From positions 32,922-96,921 of the forward strand of contig NZ_JAKFHA010000016.1 in the NCBI RefSeq assembly GCF_021502675.1: 64,000 bases of DNA, given 5' to 3'. The stretch comes from Yinghuangia soli. Lineage in GTDB: Bacteria > Actinomycetota > Actinomycetes > Streptomycetales > Streptomycetaceae. Each line of letters begins with the position of its first letter. Positions within the stretch are counted from its first letter, which is position 1. A program made the position numbers and the translations under genes. Shown here one piece after another: positions 53,401 to 61,044 of this stretch. A model generated the notes under the pieces. It saw only the letters and a list, made by a program, of their open reading frames with translations. It was not told the origin of the DNA and made no database searches.

Positions 53401-54018
53401 GTGACGTCAGCCGCAAGCCCGCCCGCGCCTTCCGACGCCTCCGTCATCCGTGTGGTCATCGCCGAGGACGAGGCGCTGATCCGCCTCGACCTCAAAGAGA
53501 TGCTGGAGGAGGAGGGGTACCGCGTCGTCGGCGAGGCCGGCGACGGGGCGGCCGCGGTGCGGCTGGTCGAGGAGCACCGGCCGGATCTGGTCATCCTGGA
53601 CGTCAAGATGCCGATCCTCGACGGCATCTCGGCGGCCGAGCAGATCGCCGGGGCGCGGCTCGCGCCGGTGCTCATGCTGACCGCGTTCTCGCAGCGCGAG
53701 CTGGTCGAGCGGGCCCGCGACGCGGGGGCCATGGCGTACCTGGTCAAGCCGTTCACGAAGGGGGACCTCGTCCCGGCCATCGAGATGGCGGTTTCGAGGT
53801 TTACCGAACTCGCGGCCCTGGAACGTGAGGTGGAGGACCTGACGCAGCGTCTGGAGACCCGCAAACTGGTCGACCGGGCGAAGTCGGTGCTCCAGGAGCG
53901 GTACGGGCTGTCCGAACCTGAGGCCTTCCGCTGGATCCAGAAGACGTCCATGGACCGCCGCCTTTCGATGCGCGCCGTGGCCGAGGTTGTCGTCTCCGGA
54001 GGCGAAGTGGGAGAGTAG
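53401..54018 (+). CDS. pdtaR: ANTAR-domain response regulator (PdtaR)
   Basis: A 205-residue two-domain regulator. The receiver domain has the acidic pair in IAEDEALIR, the phospho-acceptor Asp in VILDVKMP (about residue 67) and the Lys in YLVKPFT. The C-terminal ANTAR domain (about 140-200), with RKLVDRAKSVLQ and the recurring aromatic/Arg pattern, binds RNA hairpins to prevent termination. Gene neighbourhood next to pyk and livs is that of streptomycete PdtaR. GTG 53401 with AGGAG 4 bases upstream. The cognate kinase PdtaS is not in the window. Confidence 0.92.
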   Translation: MTSAASPPAPSDASVIRVVIAEDEALIRLDLKEMLEEEGYRVVGEAGDGAAAVRLVEEHRPDLVILDVKMPILDGISAAEQIAGARLAPVLMLTAFSQRELVERARDAGAMAYLVKPFTKGDLVPAIEMAVSRFTELAALEREVEDLTQRLETRKLVDRAKSVLQERYGLSEPEAFRWIQKTSMDRRLSMRAVAEVVVSGGEVGE

Positions 54019-54307
54019 CGCCCGCTTTTCGCGCGTAGATCCCCAAGTGCCGCCCCAATCTGTCCGGATTGGGGCGGTTTTGCCGTTCTTTATCAGATGC
54101 GTGACCGGTTTGGCTTCCATCTGAGCTTCATCTGAGGTTCCTGTTGCCCTGGGATGACGTTTGATTACGCCTGCATCACATCTCATCCCGTGGACTCCCG
54201 CGCCCGAACTCCGTCGGGCTACATTTCGGCGCACCGCGCAGAACGCCGCGGCCGCCCGATCGTTTCGGGTTTTTCGGTTCCTCTCAGAACACTCAAGGGG
54301 TTGGGCT
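54019..54307. other. livJ upstream region
   Basis: A 289-base stretch holding the pdtaR terminator (54050-54081) and a tandem direct repeat CTTCCATCTGAG/CTTCATCTGAG (54114-54136). TACATT at 54220-54225 is a good -10 candidate for livJ, but no -35 of standard spacing is clear. No further gene is visible. Confidence 0.55.
54050..54081 (+). terminator. Terminator after pdtaR
   Basis: Stem CCGCCCCAATC (54050-54060) with GATTGGGGCGG (54067-54077), loop TGTCCG, followed by TTTT. A textbook intrinsic terminator. Confidence 0.88.
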
Positions 54308-55504
54308 GTGCTGAAGCGAAGCATGATCAAGATCGCGCTGCCAGTGGTGGCATCGGCACTAGTGCTGAGCGCTTGTGGGAGCGACGACAAGGACGACGAC
54401 GCGAGCTCGAACCCGGGTGGCGGCAACAAGCCGACTTACACCATCGGGTTCCAGGGCGGTCTGACCGGCAAGAACGCGCAGCTGGGCATCAACGAGGCCA
54501 ACGGCGTCAAGCTGGCGATCGAGCAGGCCAACGCCAAGGGCGACCTGCCGTTCAAGCTCGAGGTCAAGACCTCGGACGACGAGGCCTCGCCGGACAAGTC
54601 GCAGTCGGCCGCGCAGAAGCTGATCGACGACGGCAACGTCGTCGCGGTCGTCGGCCCCGCCTTCTCGGGCCCGACCAAGGCGGCCTCGCCGAACTACGCG
54701 GCGGCCAAGCTCGCGACCCTGACGCCGTCGGCGACGAACCCGAGCCTGACGGCTCCGGCGAACAAGTTCACCGCCCTCCTGCGCGGTACGCCGAACGACA
54801 ACATGCAGGGCTCGGGCATGGCGACCTACTACGCCAAGAAGCTCAAGCTGAAGACCGTCCTGCTCATCGACGACAAGTCGGAGTACGGCATCGGTCTCGC
54901 CGCGGTCGCCAAGGCGGACCTCGAGAAGGCCGGCATCACGGTCAAGACCGAGTCGATCCCGCAGGGCACCCCGGACTACACCGCGGCCGCGACCACGGTG
55001 AAGAACTCCGGCGCGGACGGCATGATCTACGCGGGCTACTACCAGGACGGCGCGCCGTTCGCGAAGAAGCTCAAGGAAGCCGGCGTCAGCATCCCGATGA
55101 TCTCGGGTGACGGCACCAACGACCCCGAGTTCATCAAGCTCGCCGGTGCGGCTGCCGACAACTGGTACCTGACCTGCCCGTGCGCCGACGCCAACGTGGA
55201 AGAGGCGACCAAGAAGTTCGCCGCCGACTACAAGGCGAAGTTCAACGAGCCGGCCGGCACCTACTCCGCCGAGTCCTTCGACCTGGCGAACATGATCATC
55301 GAGCAGATGAAGACCTTCGGTGCCGAGAAGATCACCCGCGAGGCGCTGCTCAACAAGCTGAAGGCGGCCGAGTACAAGGGCCTCACCAAGTCCTTCAAGT
55401 TCGACCAGAACGGCGAGTACGTCGGCGGCGCGATCTTCCTCTACCAGGTCAAGGCCGGGAAGATCGAGTACCTCGGCGACATCGACAAGCTGTCCGCGGC
55501 CTGA
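54308..55504 (+). CDS. livJ: Branched-chain amino acid ABC transporter substrate-binding lipoprotein
   Basis: A 398-residue extracytoplasmic binding protein. The signal peptide ends in the lipobox LSAC with Cys at residue 23, so it needs Lgt (encoded 11 kb upstream) for anchoring. The mature part is a type I periplasmic-binding fold (Leu/Ile/Val family). GTG 54308 is supported by AAGGGG 7 bases upstream; an ATG at 54323 would shorten the signal peptide. It is followed by a 20-base perfect hairpin and then by the four remaining transporter genes. Confidence 0.92.
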   Translation: MLKRSMIKIALPVVASALVLSACGSDDKDDDASSNPGGGNKPTYTIGFQGGLTGKNAQLGINEANGVKLAIEQANAKGDLPFKLEVKTSDDEASPDKSQSAAQKLIDDGNVVAVVGPAFSGPTKAASPNYAAAKLATLTPSATNPSLTAPANKFTALLRGTPNDNMQGSGMATYYAKKLKLKTVLLIDDKSEYGIGLAAVAKADLEKAGITVKTESIPQGTPDYTAAATTVKNSGADGMIYAGYYQDGAPFAKKLKEAGVSIPMISGDGTNDPEFIKLAGAAADNWYLTCPCADANVEEATKKFAADYKAKFNEPAGTYSAESFDLANMIIEQMKTFGAEKITREALLNKLKAAEYKGLTKSFKFDQNGEYVGGAIFLYQVKAGKIEYLGDIDKLSAA

Positions 55505-55545
55505 GCGACACAGCGCATAGCACGGCCTCGGCCTGATGTGACGTA

Positions 55546-55588
55546 GAGAGGGCCCGGGTCCTTCCCTGGGAAGGACCCGGGCCCTCTC
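55546..55588 (+). terminator. 20-bp perfect hairpin between livJ and livH
   Basis: Arms 55546-55565 and 55569-55588 are exactly complementary with a 3-base loop and no T-run. It probably limits read-through or protects the 3' end of the livJ message, giving more binding protein than permease. Confidence 0.75.
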
Positions 55589-55730
55589 CGCATCTCGGAG
55601 CACCATTCGGCGGACGCGCTCCGCCCACTTCTCTCCGGACTCCTCCCCGCGGCTCCAGTGTCGGGATATCGGCTCCACGAGAGATCCGGCCCGACCTGTC
55701 GTCAGCTCCCGTCCAGGAAGCTTCAGTTCA

Positions 55731-56651
55731 ATGAATCTCAACGAATTCTGGGACTACCTGATCCCAGGCATCTCGCTAGGCGCGCTCTACGCCGTCATCG
55801 CGATCGGGTACACCCTCGTGTACGGCGTCCTGCAGCTCATCAACTTCGCGCACAGCGAGGTGTTCATGGTGGGCGCGTTCGCCGCGCTGCTGGTCTTCAC
55901 CAAGATCGAGCCCTCGAACCCGTCCGGACTGATGTCCGTGGGCCTCGTGGCGCTCGGCTTCGCGGTGTCCGGACTGGCGGGCGCAGGCACCGCGTTCGCT
56001 CTGGAGAAAGTGGCCTATAAACCGCTGAGAGTGAGAAACGCCCCGCGGCTGGCGTTCCTCATCAGCGCGATCGGCGCGTCCTTCTTCCTGACCCACATCG
56101 CGGGCAAGCTGTTCGGCCGCGACCCCAAGCCGATCCCGGACCTCTTCGTCAACAAGAAGGTGTTCGAGATCTTCGGGGCGCGCGTCTCGGTGCTCCAGCT
56201 CATCATGGTCGGCGCGGCCATCGTGATGATGATCGGCCTCGACCTCCTGGTGAACCGCACCAAGATGGGCATGGGCATCCGCGCGGTCGCACAGGACGCG
56301 GAGACCGCCGGCCTCATGGGCGTGGACATCAACAAGGTCATCTCGCGCACCTTCGTGATCGGCGGCCTGCTCGGCGGCTGCGCCGGCTTCCTGTTCGGCC
56401 TCAACTCGCAAGTCACGTACACGATGGGCTTCTTCCCGGGTATCACCGCGTTCGCCGCGGCGGTCCTGGGCGGTATCGGCAACATCCGCGGCGCGATGAT
56501 CGGCGGCATGGTGCTGGGCATCGTGGAGAGCTTCTCCGCTTGGCAGTTCGGCGACGAGTGGCGGTACGTCTCGGCATTCGCCGTCCTCATCCTGGTGCTG
56601 ATGTTCCGTCCGACTGGCATCCTGGGTGAGCGGCTGGGGAGGACAGCATGA
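55731..56651 (+). CDS. livH: Branched-chain amino acid ABC transporter permease LivH
   Basis: A 306-residue permease with about eight hydrophobic helices. The BPD_transp_2 hallmark is the segment MGIRAVAQDAETAGLMGVD (about 180-198), and GSLGALYAVIAIGYTLVYG-type sequence opens the fold. ATG with AGGAAG upstream. Its stop overlaps livM by ATGA. Partner of LivM in the membrane. Confidence 0.93.
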   Translation: MNLNEFWDYLIPGISLGALYAVIAIGYTLVYGVLQLINFAHSEVFMVGAFAALLVFTKIEPSNPSGLMSVGLVALGFAVSGLAGAGTAFALEKVAYKPLRVRNAPRLAFLISAIGASFFLTHIAGKLFGRDPKPIPDLFVNKKVFEIFGARVSVLQLIMVGAAIVMMIGLDLLVNRTKMGMGIRAVAQDAETAGLMGVDINKVISRTFVIGGLLGGCAGFLFGLNSQVTYTMGFFPGITAFAAAVLGGIGNIRGAMIGGMVLGIVESFSAWQFGDEWRYVSAFAVLILVLMFRPTGILGERLGRTA

Positions 56652-58048
56652 GCAGCGTGACGACGAAGACCCGCGAGCCCGAAGCGTCGTTCAGCGCGAC
56701 CTCGTTGGCGAAGCTGCGCCACAAGCCCTGGTACAAGTCGGACGCGTTCCGCCGCCTGGTCATGTGTGTCCTGCTGGGCGTGCTGTTCACGATCATGACC
56801 GGCGAGCAGGCCGGCGACGACGTCTTCTACTCGCTCAACGACTCGCTGACCAACTGGCCCTGGCTGGGCACGTGGGTGGCGGTCGCAGTCGGTATCTGGG
56901 CCCTGATCACTTTCCACAGCTACCTTCTCGGCAACCCCGCGCTGTCGCCCGTGCACAAGGTGATCAAGGACGCCACCGCCGAGGTCAAGAAGGTCACCCC
57001 GGTGCTGGGCCGCCGCGAGGTCAAGTGGCCGCTGATCATCGCGCTGGTGGTCGTGCTCGCACTGCTGCCCACCTGGGTCTCCGGTTTCTGGAACCAGGTC
57101 ATGGTCAACGAGATCGCGGTCTACGTGCTGCTGGCCATCGGCCTCAACGTGGTCGTCGGCTGGGCCGGCCTGCTGGACCTGGGCTTCATCGCGTTCTTCG
57201 CGATCGGCGCCTACAGCGCGGCCTACTGGACCGGCAAGCTGCCGGTCTCGCCGCCCGTCGAGCTCACCCCGTTCCTGGTCATCCCGGTCGCGGTGCTCAC
57301 CTGCCTGGTCGCCGGCGTGCTGCTGGGCGCACCGACACTGCGGCTGCGCGGCGACTACCTGGCGATCGTGACGCTCGGCTTCCACGAGATCATCTACCTG
57401 CTGGCCACCAACGCGGACGAGTTCACCAACGGCCCCGCCGGTGTCCAGGGTGTGCCGCACCCGACGCTGGACCTCGGGTTCTGGTCGTACGAGTGGACCA
57501 CCACCGACCTCGAGCAGTACTGGTGGATGATCATGGTCATCGCCGGCATCCTGATCTTCCTGTTCCTGCGCCTGGAGCACTCGAAGGTCGGCCGTGCGTG
57601 GACCGCCATCCGCGAGGACGAGGTCGCCGCCGCGGCGAACGGCGTCAACACCGTCAAGTACAAGCTGATGGCGTTCGCGATCGGCGCGTCGACCTCCGGC
57701 ATCGCCGGCGTGGTCATGGCGAGCAAGGTGCAGTTCGTCTCGCCCGCGTCGTTCGAGCTGATGTTCTCGGTGCTGGTGCTCGCGTACGTCATCTTCGGCG
57801 GCATGGGCTCGATCTGGGGCGTCATGCTCGGCACCGCGTTCCTCGCGTGGCTGCCGCAGATCCTCAAGGACTACGTCGACGAGCAGGACCGCCACATGTA
57901 CCTCGGCGCGATCCTGGTCATCATGATGATCTTCCGTCCGCAGGGCCTGATCCCGTCCCGGCGCCGCAAGCGCGAACTGAACTTGGCGAAGGAAGGCCTC
58001 GGGGACGCCGACGCGATGACCGAGCCGGTCGGCGGGAGGGTCTCATGA
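56648..58048 (+). CDS. livM: Branched-chain amino acid ABC transporter permease LivM
   Basis: A 466-residue permease, longer than the usual 300-330 residues because of an N-terminal extension of about 110 residues carrying two extra helices. The conserved core has GLNVVVGWAGLLDLGFIAFFAIGAY-type sequence and RAWTAIREDEVAAAANG, the coupling loop. Starts inside the livH stop and ends overlapping livG. Confidence 0.93.
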   Translation: MSSVTTKTREPEASFSATSLAKLRHKPWYKSDAFRRLVMCVLLGVLFTIMTGEQAGDDVFYSLNDSLTNWPWLGTWVAVAVGIWALITFHSYLLGNPALSPVHKVIKDATAEVKKVTPVLGRREVKWPLIIALVVVLALLPTWVSGFWNQVMVNEIAVYVLLAIGLNVVVGWAGLLDLGFIAFFAIGAYSAAYWTGKLPVSPPVELTPFLVIPVAVLTCLVAGVLLGAPTLRLRGDYLAIVTLGFHEIIYLLATNADEFTNGPAGVQGVPHPTLDLGFWSYEWTTTDLEQYWWMIMVIAGILIFLFLRLEHSKVGRAWTAIREDEVAAAANGVNTVKYKLMAFAIGASTSGIAGVVMASKVQFVSPASFELMFSVLVLAYVIFGGMGSIWGVMLGTAFLAWLPQILKDYVDEQDRHMYLGAILVIMMIFRPQGLIPSRRRKRELNLAKEGLGDADAMTEPVGGRVS

Positions 58049-58914
58049 GCAACAACACCGTCATCAAGCAGCGTTCGGCCGAATCCGACACGGCGACCCC
58101 GGTCATCGCGGTCCGCGGCGTCACGCTGCGGTTCGGCGGCCTGGTCTGCCTCTCCGACGTGGAGCTGACCCTGAACCGCGGCGAGATCCTCGCCGTCATC
58201 GGCCCCAACGGCGCCGGCAAGACCTCGCTGTTCAACTCCCTGACGGGCGTGTACGTCCCGCAGGAAGGCTCCATCACGCTGAACAGCGCGAACGGTTCGA
58301 CGCACGCCCTGCTGGGCCAGAAGACGCACGTCGTCAACAAGCTCGGCCTGGCGCGCACGTTCCAGAACATCCGGCTCTTCGGGGCGCTCACCGCCCTGGA
58401 GAACGTCAAGATCGCCGCCGAGACGCGGCAGCGCACCGGCCCGGTCAGCATCATGCTCGGCCTGCCGAACGCGCGCCGCGCGGAGCGCGCGAGCGACCGC
58501 CGGGCGCACAACCTGATGGAGTTCGTCGGCCTCGGCGACAAGATCAACGAGCTGGCCTCGTCGCTGAGCTACGGCGACCAGCGCCGCCTGGAGATCGCCC
58601 GGGCGCTGGCCACCGACCCGCAGGTCCTCCTGCTGGACGAGCCGGCGGCCGGCACCAACCCCACCGAGAAGCTCGAACTGGCGGAGCTGATCCGGCACAT
58701 CAACGCCGAGCTGGGCATCAGCGTGCTGCTCATCGAGCACGACATGCGCCTGGTCATGTCGGTTGCGCACCGCGTCACGGTGCTCAACTTCGGCAAGGTC
58801 ATCGCCTCCGGCACCACCGCCGAGGTGCAGCGCGACCCGGCGGTCGTCGAGGCCTACCTCGGCGCCGAGATGGCGGCCGAAATGCTGGACGCCCAGGCCC
58901 AGGAGGAAGAGTGA
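58045..58914 (+). CDS. livG: Branched-chain amino acid ABC transporter ATP-binding protein LivG
   Basis: A 289-residue ATPase. Walker A GPNGAGKTS (about 54), the LivG-specific signature LSYGDQRRLEIARAL (about 173), Walker B VLLLDEPAAG and H-loop IEHD are visible. The first 23 residues are an extra N-terminal tail. The ATG overlaps livM and the stop overlaps livF. Confidence 0.94.
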   Translation: MSNNTVIKQRSAESDTATPVIAVRGVTLRFGGLVCLSDVELTLNRGEILAVIGPNGAGKTSLFNSLTGVYVPQEGSITLNSANGSTHALLGQKTHVVNKLGLARTFQNIRLFGALTALENVKIAAETRQRTGPVSIMLGLPNARRAERASDRRAHNLMEFVGLGDKINELASSLSYGDQRRLEIARALATDPQVLLLDEPAAGTNPTEKLELAELIRHINAELGISVLLIEHDMRLVMSVAHRVTVLNFGKVIASGTTAEVQRDPAVVEAYLGAEMAAEMLDAQAQEEE

Positions 58915-59693
58915 GCACCATCGAGACTCCCGACCTGAGCAAGGCACCGGCCGCGAACGGCGACGCGTCGACCGCCAAGCCGCTGCTGGAGCTGCGCGAC
59001 CTGCAGGTGTTCTACGGCGCCATCCAGGCCCTCAAGGGCATCGACGTGACCGTCCGCGAGGGCGAGATCGTCACCCTGCTGGGCGCGAACGGCGCGGGCA
59101 AGACGACCACGCTGCGCACCATCTCCGGCCTGCTCACGCCGCGCGCCGGCGAGATCCGGTACGGCGGCGAGCGCATCGACGGGGTGCCCGCGCACCACGT
59201 GGTCAGCCTCGGCATCGGCCAGTCGCCGGAAGGCCGCCGCGTCTTCCCGATGATGACCGTCACCGACAACCTGCTGATGGGCGCGTACCGGTTCAAGAAG
59301 GTCCCGCAGAGCGACCTGGACCGGGTCTTCGAGCTGTTCCCGCGGCTCAAGGAGCGCCGGTCGCAGCTGGCCGGCACGCTGTCCGGCGGTGAGCAGCAGA
59401 TGCTCGCCATCGGCCGCGCGATGATGGGGCGGCCCCGGCTGCTCCTGCTCGACGAGCCGTCCATGGGCCTGGCGCCGCTGATCGTCGCCCAGATCTTCTC
59501 GATCATCAAGGAGATCAACGCGGGCGGCACCACGGTGCTGCTGGTCGAGCAGAACGCCGCGCAGGCGCTCAAGCTCTCCGACCGCGCGTATGTCCTGGAG
59601 ACCGGCTCGGTGCTGGTCTCCGGCACCGGCGAGCAGCTCCTCGCCGACCCGCGCGTGCGCGAGGCGTACCTGGGCGAGGGCGCCGGGGGCTGA
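58911..59693 (+). CDS. livF: Branched-chain amino acid ABC transporter ATP-binding protein LivF
   Basis: A 260-residue ATPase that pairs with LivG. Walker A GANGAGKTT (about 60), signature LSGGEQQMLAIGRA, and the LivF hallmark LLDEPSMGLAP are clear. The GTG start overlaps livG. It completes the five-gene high-affinity Leu/Ile/Val importer and is followed by a bidirectional hairpin. Confidence 0.94.
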   Translation: MSTIETPDLSKAPAANGDASTAKPLLELRDLQVFYGAIQALKGIDVTVREGEIVTLLGANGAGKTTTLRTISGLLTPRAGEIRYGGERIDGVPAHHVVSLGIGQSPEGRRVFPMMTVTDNLLMGAYRFKKVPQSDLDRVFELFPRLKERRSQLAGTLSGGEQQMLAIGRAMMGRPRLLLLDEPSMGLAPLIVAQIFSIIKEINAGGTTVLLVEQNAAQALKLSDRAYVLETGSVLVSGTGEQLLADPRVREAYLGEGAGG

Positions 59694-59719
59694 CCCGGAC
59701 GCCGCAGGCGACACAGTGA

Positions 59720-59763
59720 CGGCCCTGTGCGGGCCCGGGAAACCGGGCCCGCACAGGGCCGTT
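59720..59763. terminator. Bidirectional 20-bp hairpin with GAAA tetraloop
   Basis: Arms 59720-59739 and 59744-59763 pair perfectly over 20 bases and are closed by GAAA. It lies between the convergent ends of livF and the gene at 59810, so it can serve both. No T-run on the plus side. Confidence 0.8.
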
Positions 59764-59809
59764 GCTCGTCGGCGCCGTCCGCGTCGCCTGCGGCGCGGAC
59801 CGCTGCCGC

Positions 59810-60394
59810 TCAGTTCCGCTTCGTGTAGCGCGGCAGCGGCACGTCCACCGGGCGCGGGGGCTCGTGGCCGCGCAGGTCCGGCTCGCTGATCAGCCGGATC
59901 GCCTTGGGATGGCGGTCGACCGGTATGTCGTACCAGAGGTCCAGCGTGATCACATTGCGCCCGCCCACCGACTGGGTGCGCAACTGCCGCTTGATCTGCA
60001 TGACTTCATTGCCGGTCTGGACGACGCTGCCGTCGTCGAGGACCAGTTCCTGGCGCCGCGTGTCGATGTCCGCGGTCACCGGCTGGTCGTTGTGGAAGGT
60101 CACCCGGACCGCGCAGAACTGCCCGCGGGCCATCGCCTCCGCGTGCGTGCCGGTGGTGAACTCCAGGCCGCACTGCAGGGTGCGGACCTCCATCTCGATC
60201 TCGCCGCTGCGCACCGGCGCGGCGTGCACGATCAGGTCGTTCTTGTCCGGGTGCAGCCGCGGGTCGCCGTTCGAGCCGTCCGGCCACAGCAGTGCCGCGG
60301 TGCCGGCCGCCGCGCCCGCGCCGACCAGCAGGCCCAGTACGGTCCCCACTACCGCGGCACGGACCGCCCGCGGCCGCCCCCCGTCGTCCGCCAT
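59810..60394 (-). CDS. Membrane-anchored extracytoplasmic protein, unknown function
   Basis: A 194-residue protein with a basic cytoplasmic tail (1-13), one hydrophobic anchor (about 14-37), and an extracytoplasmic beta-rich domain of 150 residues with two Cys. The domain (VRVTFHNDQPVTADIDTRRQELVLDDG) looks like a DUF4352/Telomeric-type immunoglobulin-like fold. ATG 60394; the ribosome-binding site is weak. It converges with livF. No function can be assigned. Confidence 0.72.
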   Translation of the reverse strand: MADDGGRPRAVRAAVVGTVLGLLVGAGAAAGTAALLWPDGSNGDPRLHPDKNDLIVHAAPVRSGEIEMEVRTLQCGLEFTTGTHAEAMARGQFCAVRVTFHNDQPVTADIDTRRQELVLDDGSVVQTGNEVMQIKRQLRTQSVGGRNVITLDLWYDIPVDRHPKAIRLISEPDLRGHEPPRPVDVPLPRYTKRN

Positions 60395-60484
60395 GCGCGT
60401 CCTCCCGCCGATCGTCGCCTCGTGGCCGAATCGCCTGGTCGTGCGCGATGAACGGTACGGGCCGGGCGGGCCGGTCGCCAGCGG

Positions 60485-60922
60485 TCAGCCGCGCCGGATC
60501 ATGCAGCTCAGCCGGGCCGTGCAAATGCGCTTGCCGGCCTCGTCGGTGAGCACGATCTCGTAGGTGGCCAGCGTGCGGCCCAGGTGCAGGGGAGTCGCGA
60601 CGCCGGTCACCAGGCCCGCGGTGGCCGAGCGGTGGTGCGTGGCGTTGAGCTCGATGCCGACCGTGATGGCGTCCGGACCGGCGTGGATCGCCGCACCGAC
60701 CGAGCCGAGCGTCTCGGCCAGCACGCACGAAGCGCCGCCGTGCAGCAGGCCGTACGGCTGGGTGTTGCCCTCGACCGGCATGGTGCCGACCATCCGCTCC
60801 GCGGACGCCTCGTGGATCAGGATGCCCATCTTGGTGCCCAGCGTCGGCGTCGCGGTCGAGCCGAACACCTTGGCCAGCTCGTCGACCGGCATGGGGAACT
60901 CGAACTGCGGCGTGCTGGTCAT
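60485..60922 (-). CDS. PaaI-family hotdog thioesterase
   Basis: A 145-residue single hotdog domain. The catalytic region is HGGASCVLAETLGSVGA (about 74-90), and the closing strand region ends in ICTARLSCMI. Members hydrolyse acyl- or aryl-CoA. ATG 60922 is supported by GAGGAG 7 bases upstream. It is divergent from polA. Confidence 0.9.
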   Translation of the reverse strand: MTSTPQFEFPMPVDELAKVFGSTATPTLGTKMGILIHEASAERMVGTMPVEGNTQPYGLLHGGASCVLAETLGSVGAAIHAGPDAITVGIELNATHHRSATAGLVTGVATPLHLGRTLATYEIVLTDEAGKRICTARLSCMIRRG

Positions 60923-61032
60923 GCTGTCTCCTCGAGGTGCGGCCGGGGCGCATGGGCCGGCCCGGCGGTCCGGCGGCCACCGTTCGGCCACGCGGGTGGA
61001 GTGACATGACCGGATGTGTCGGCGTACCAGCC

Positions 61033-61044
61033 TAGGATCTGTTC
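61033..61044 (+). promoter_or_regulatory. Leaderless promoter of polA
   Basis: TAGGAT (61033-61038) is 6 bases before the GTG of polA, with no Shine-Dalgarno, so transcription is predicted to start at the initiation codon. Confidence 0.55.
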
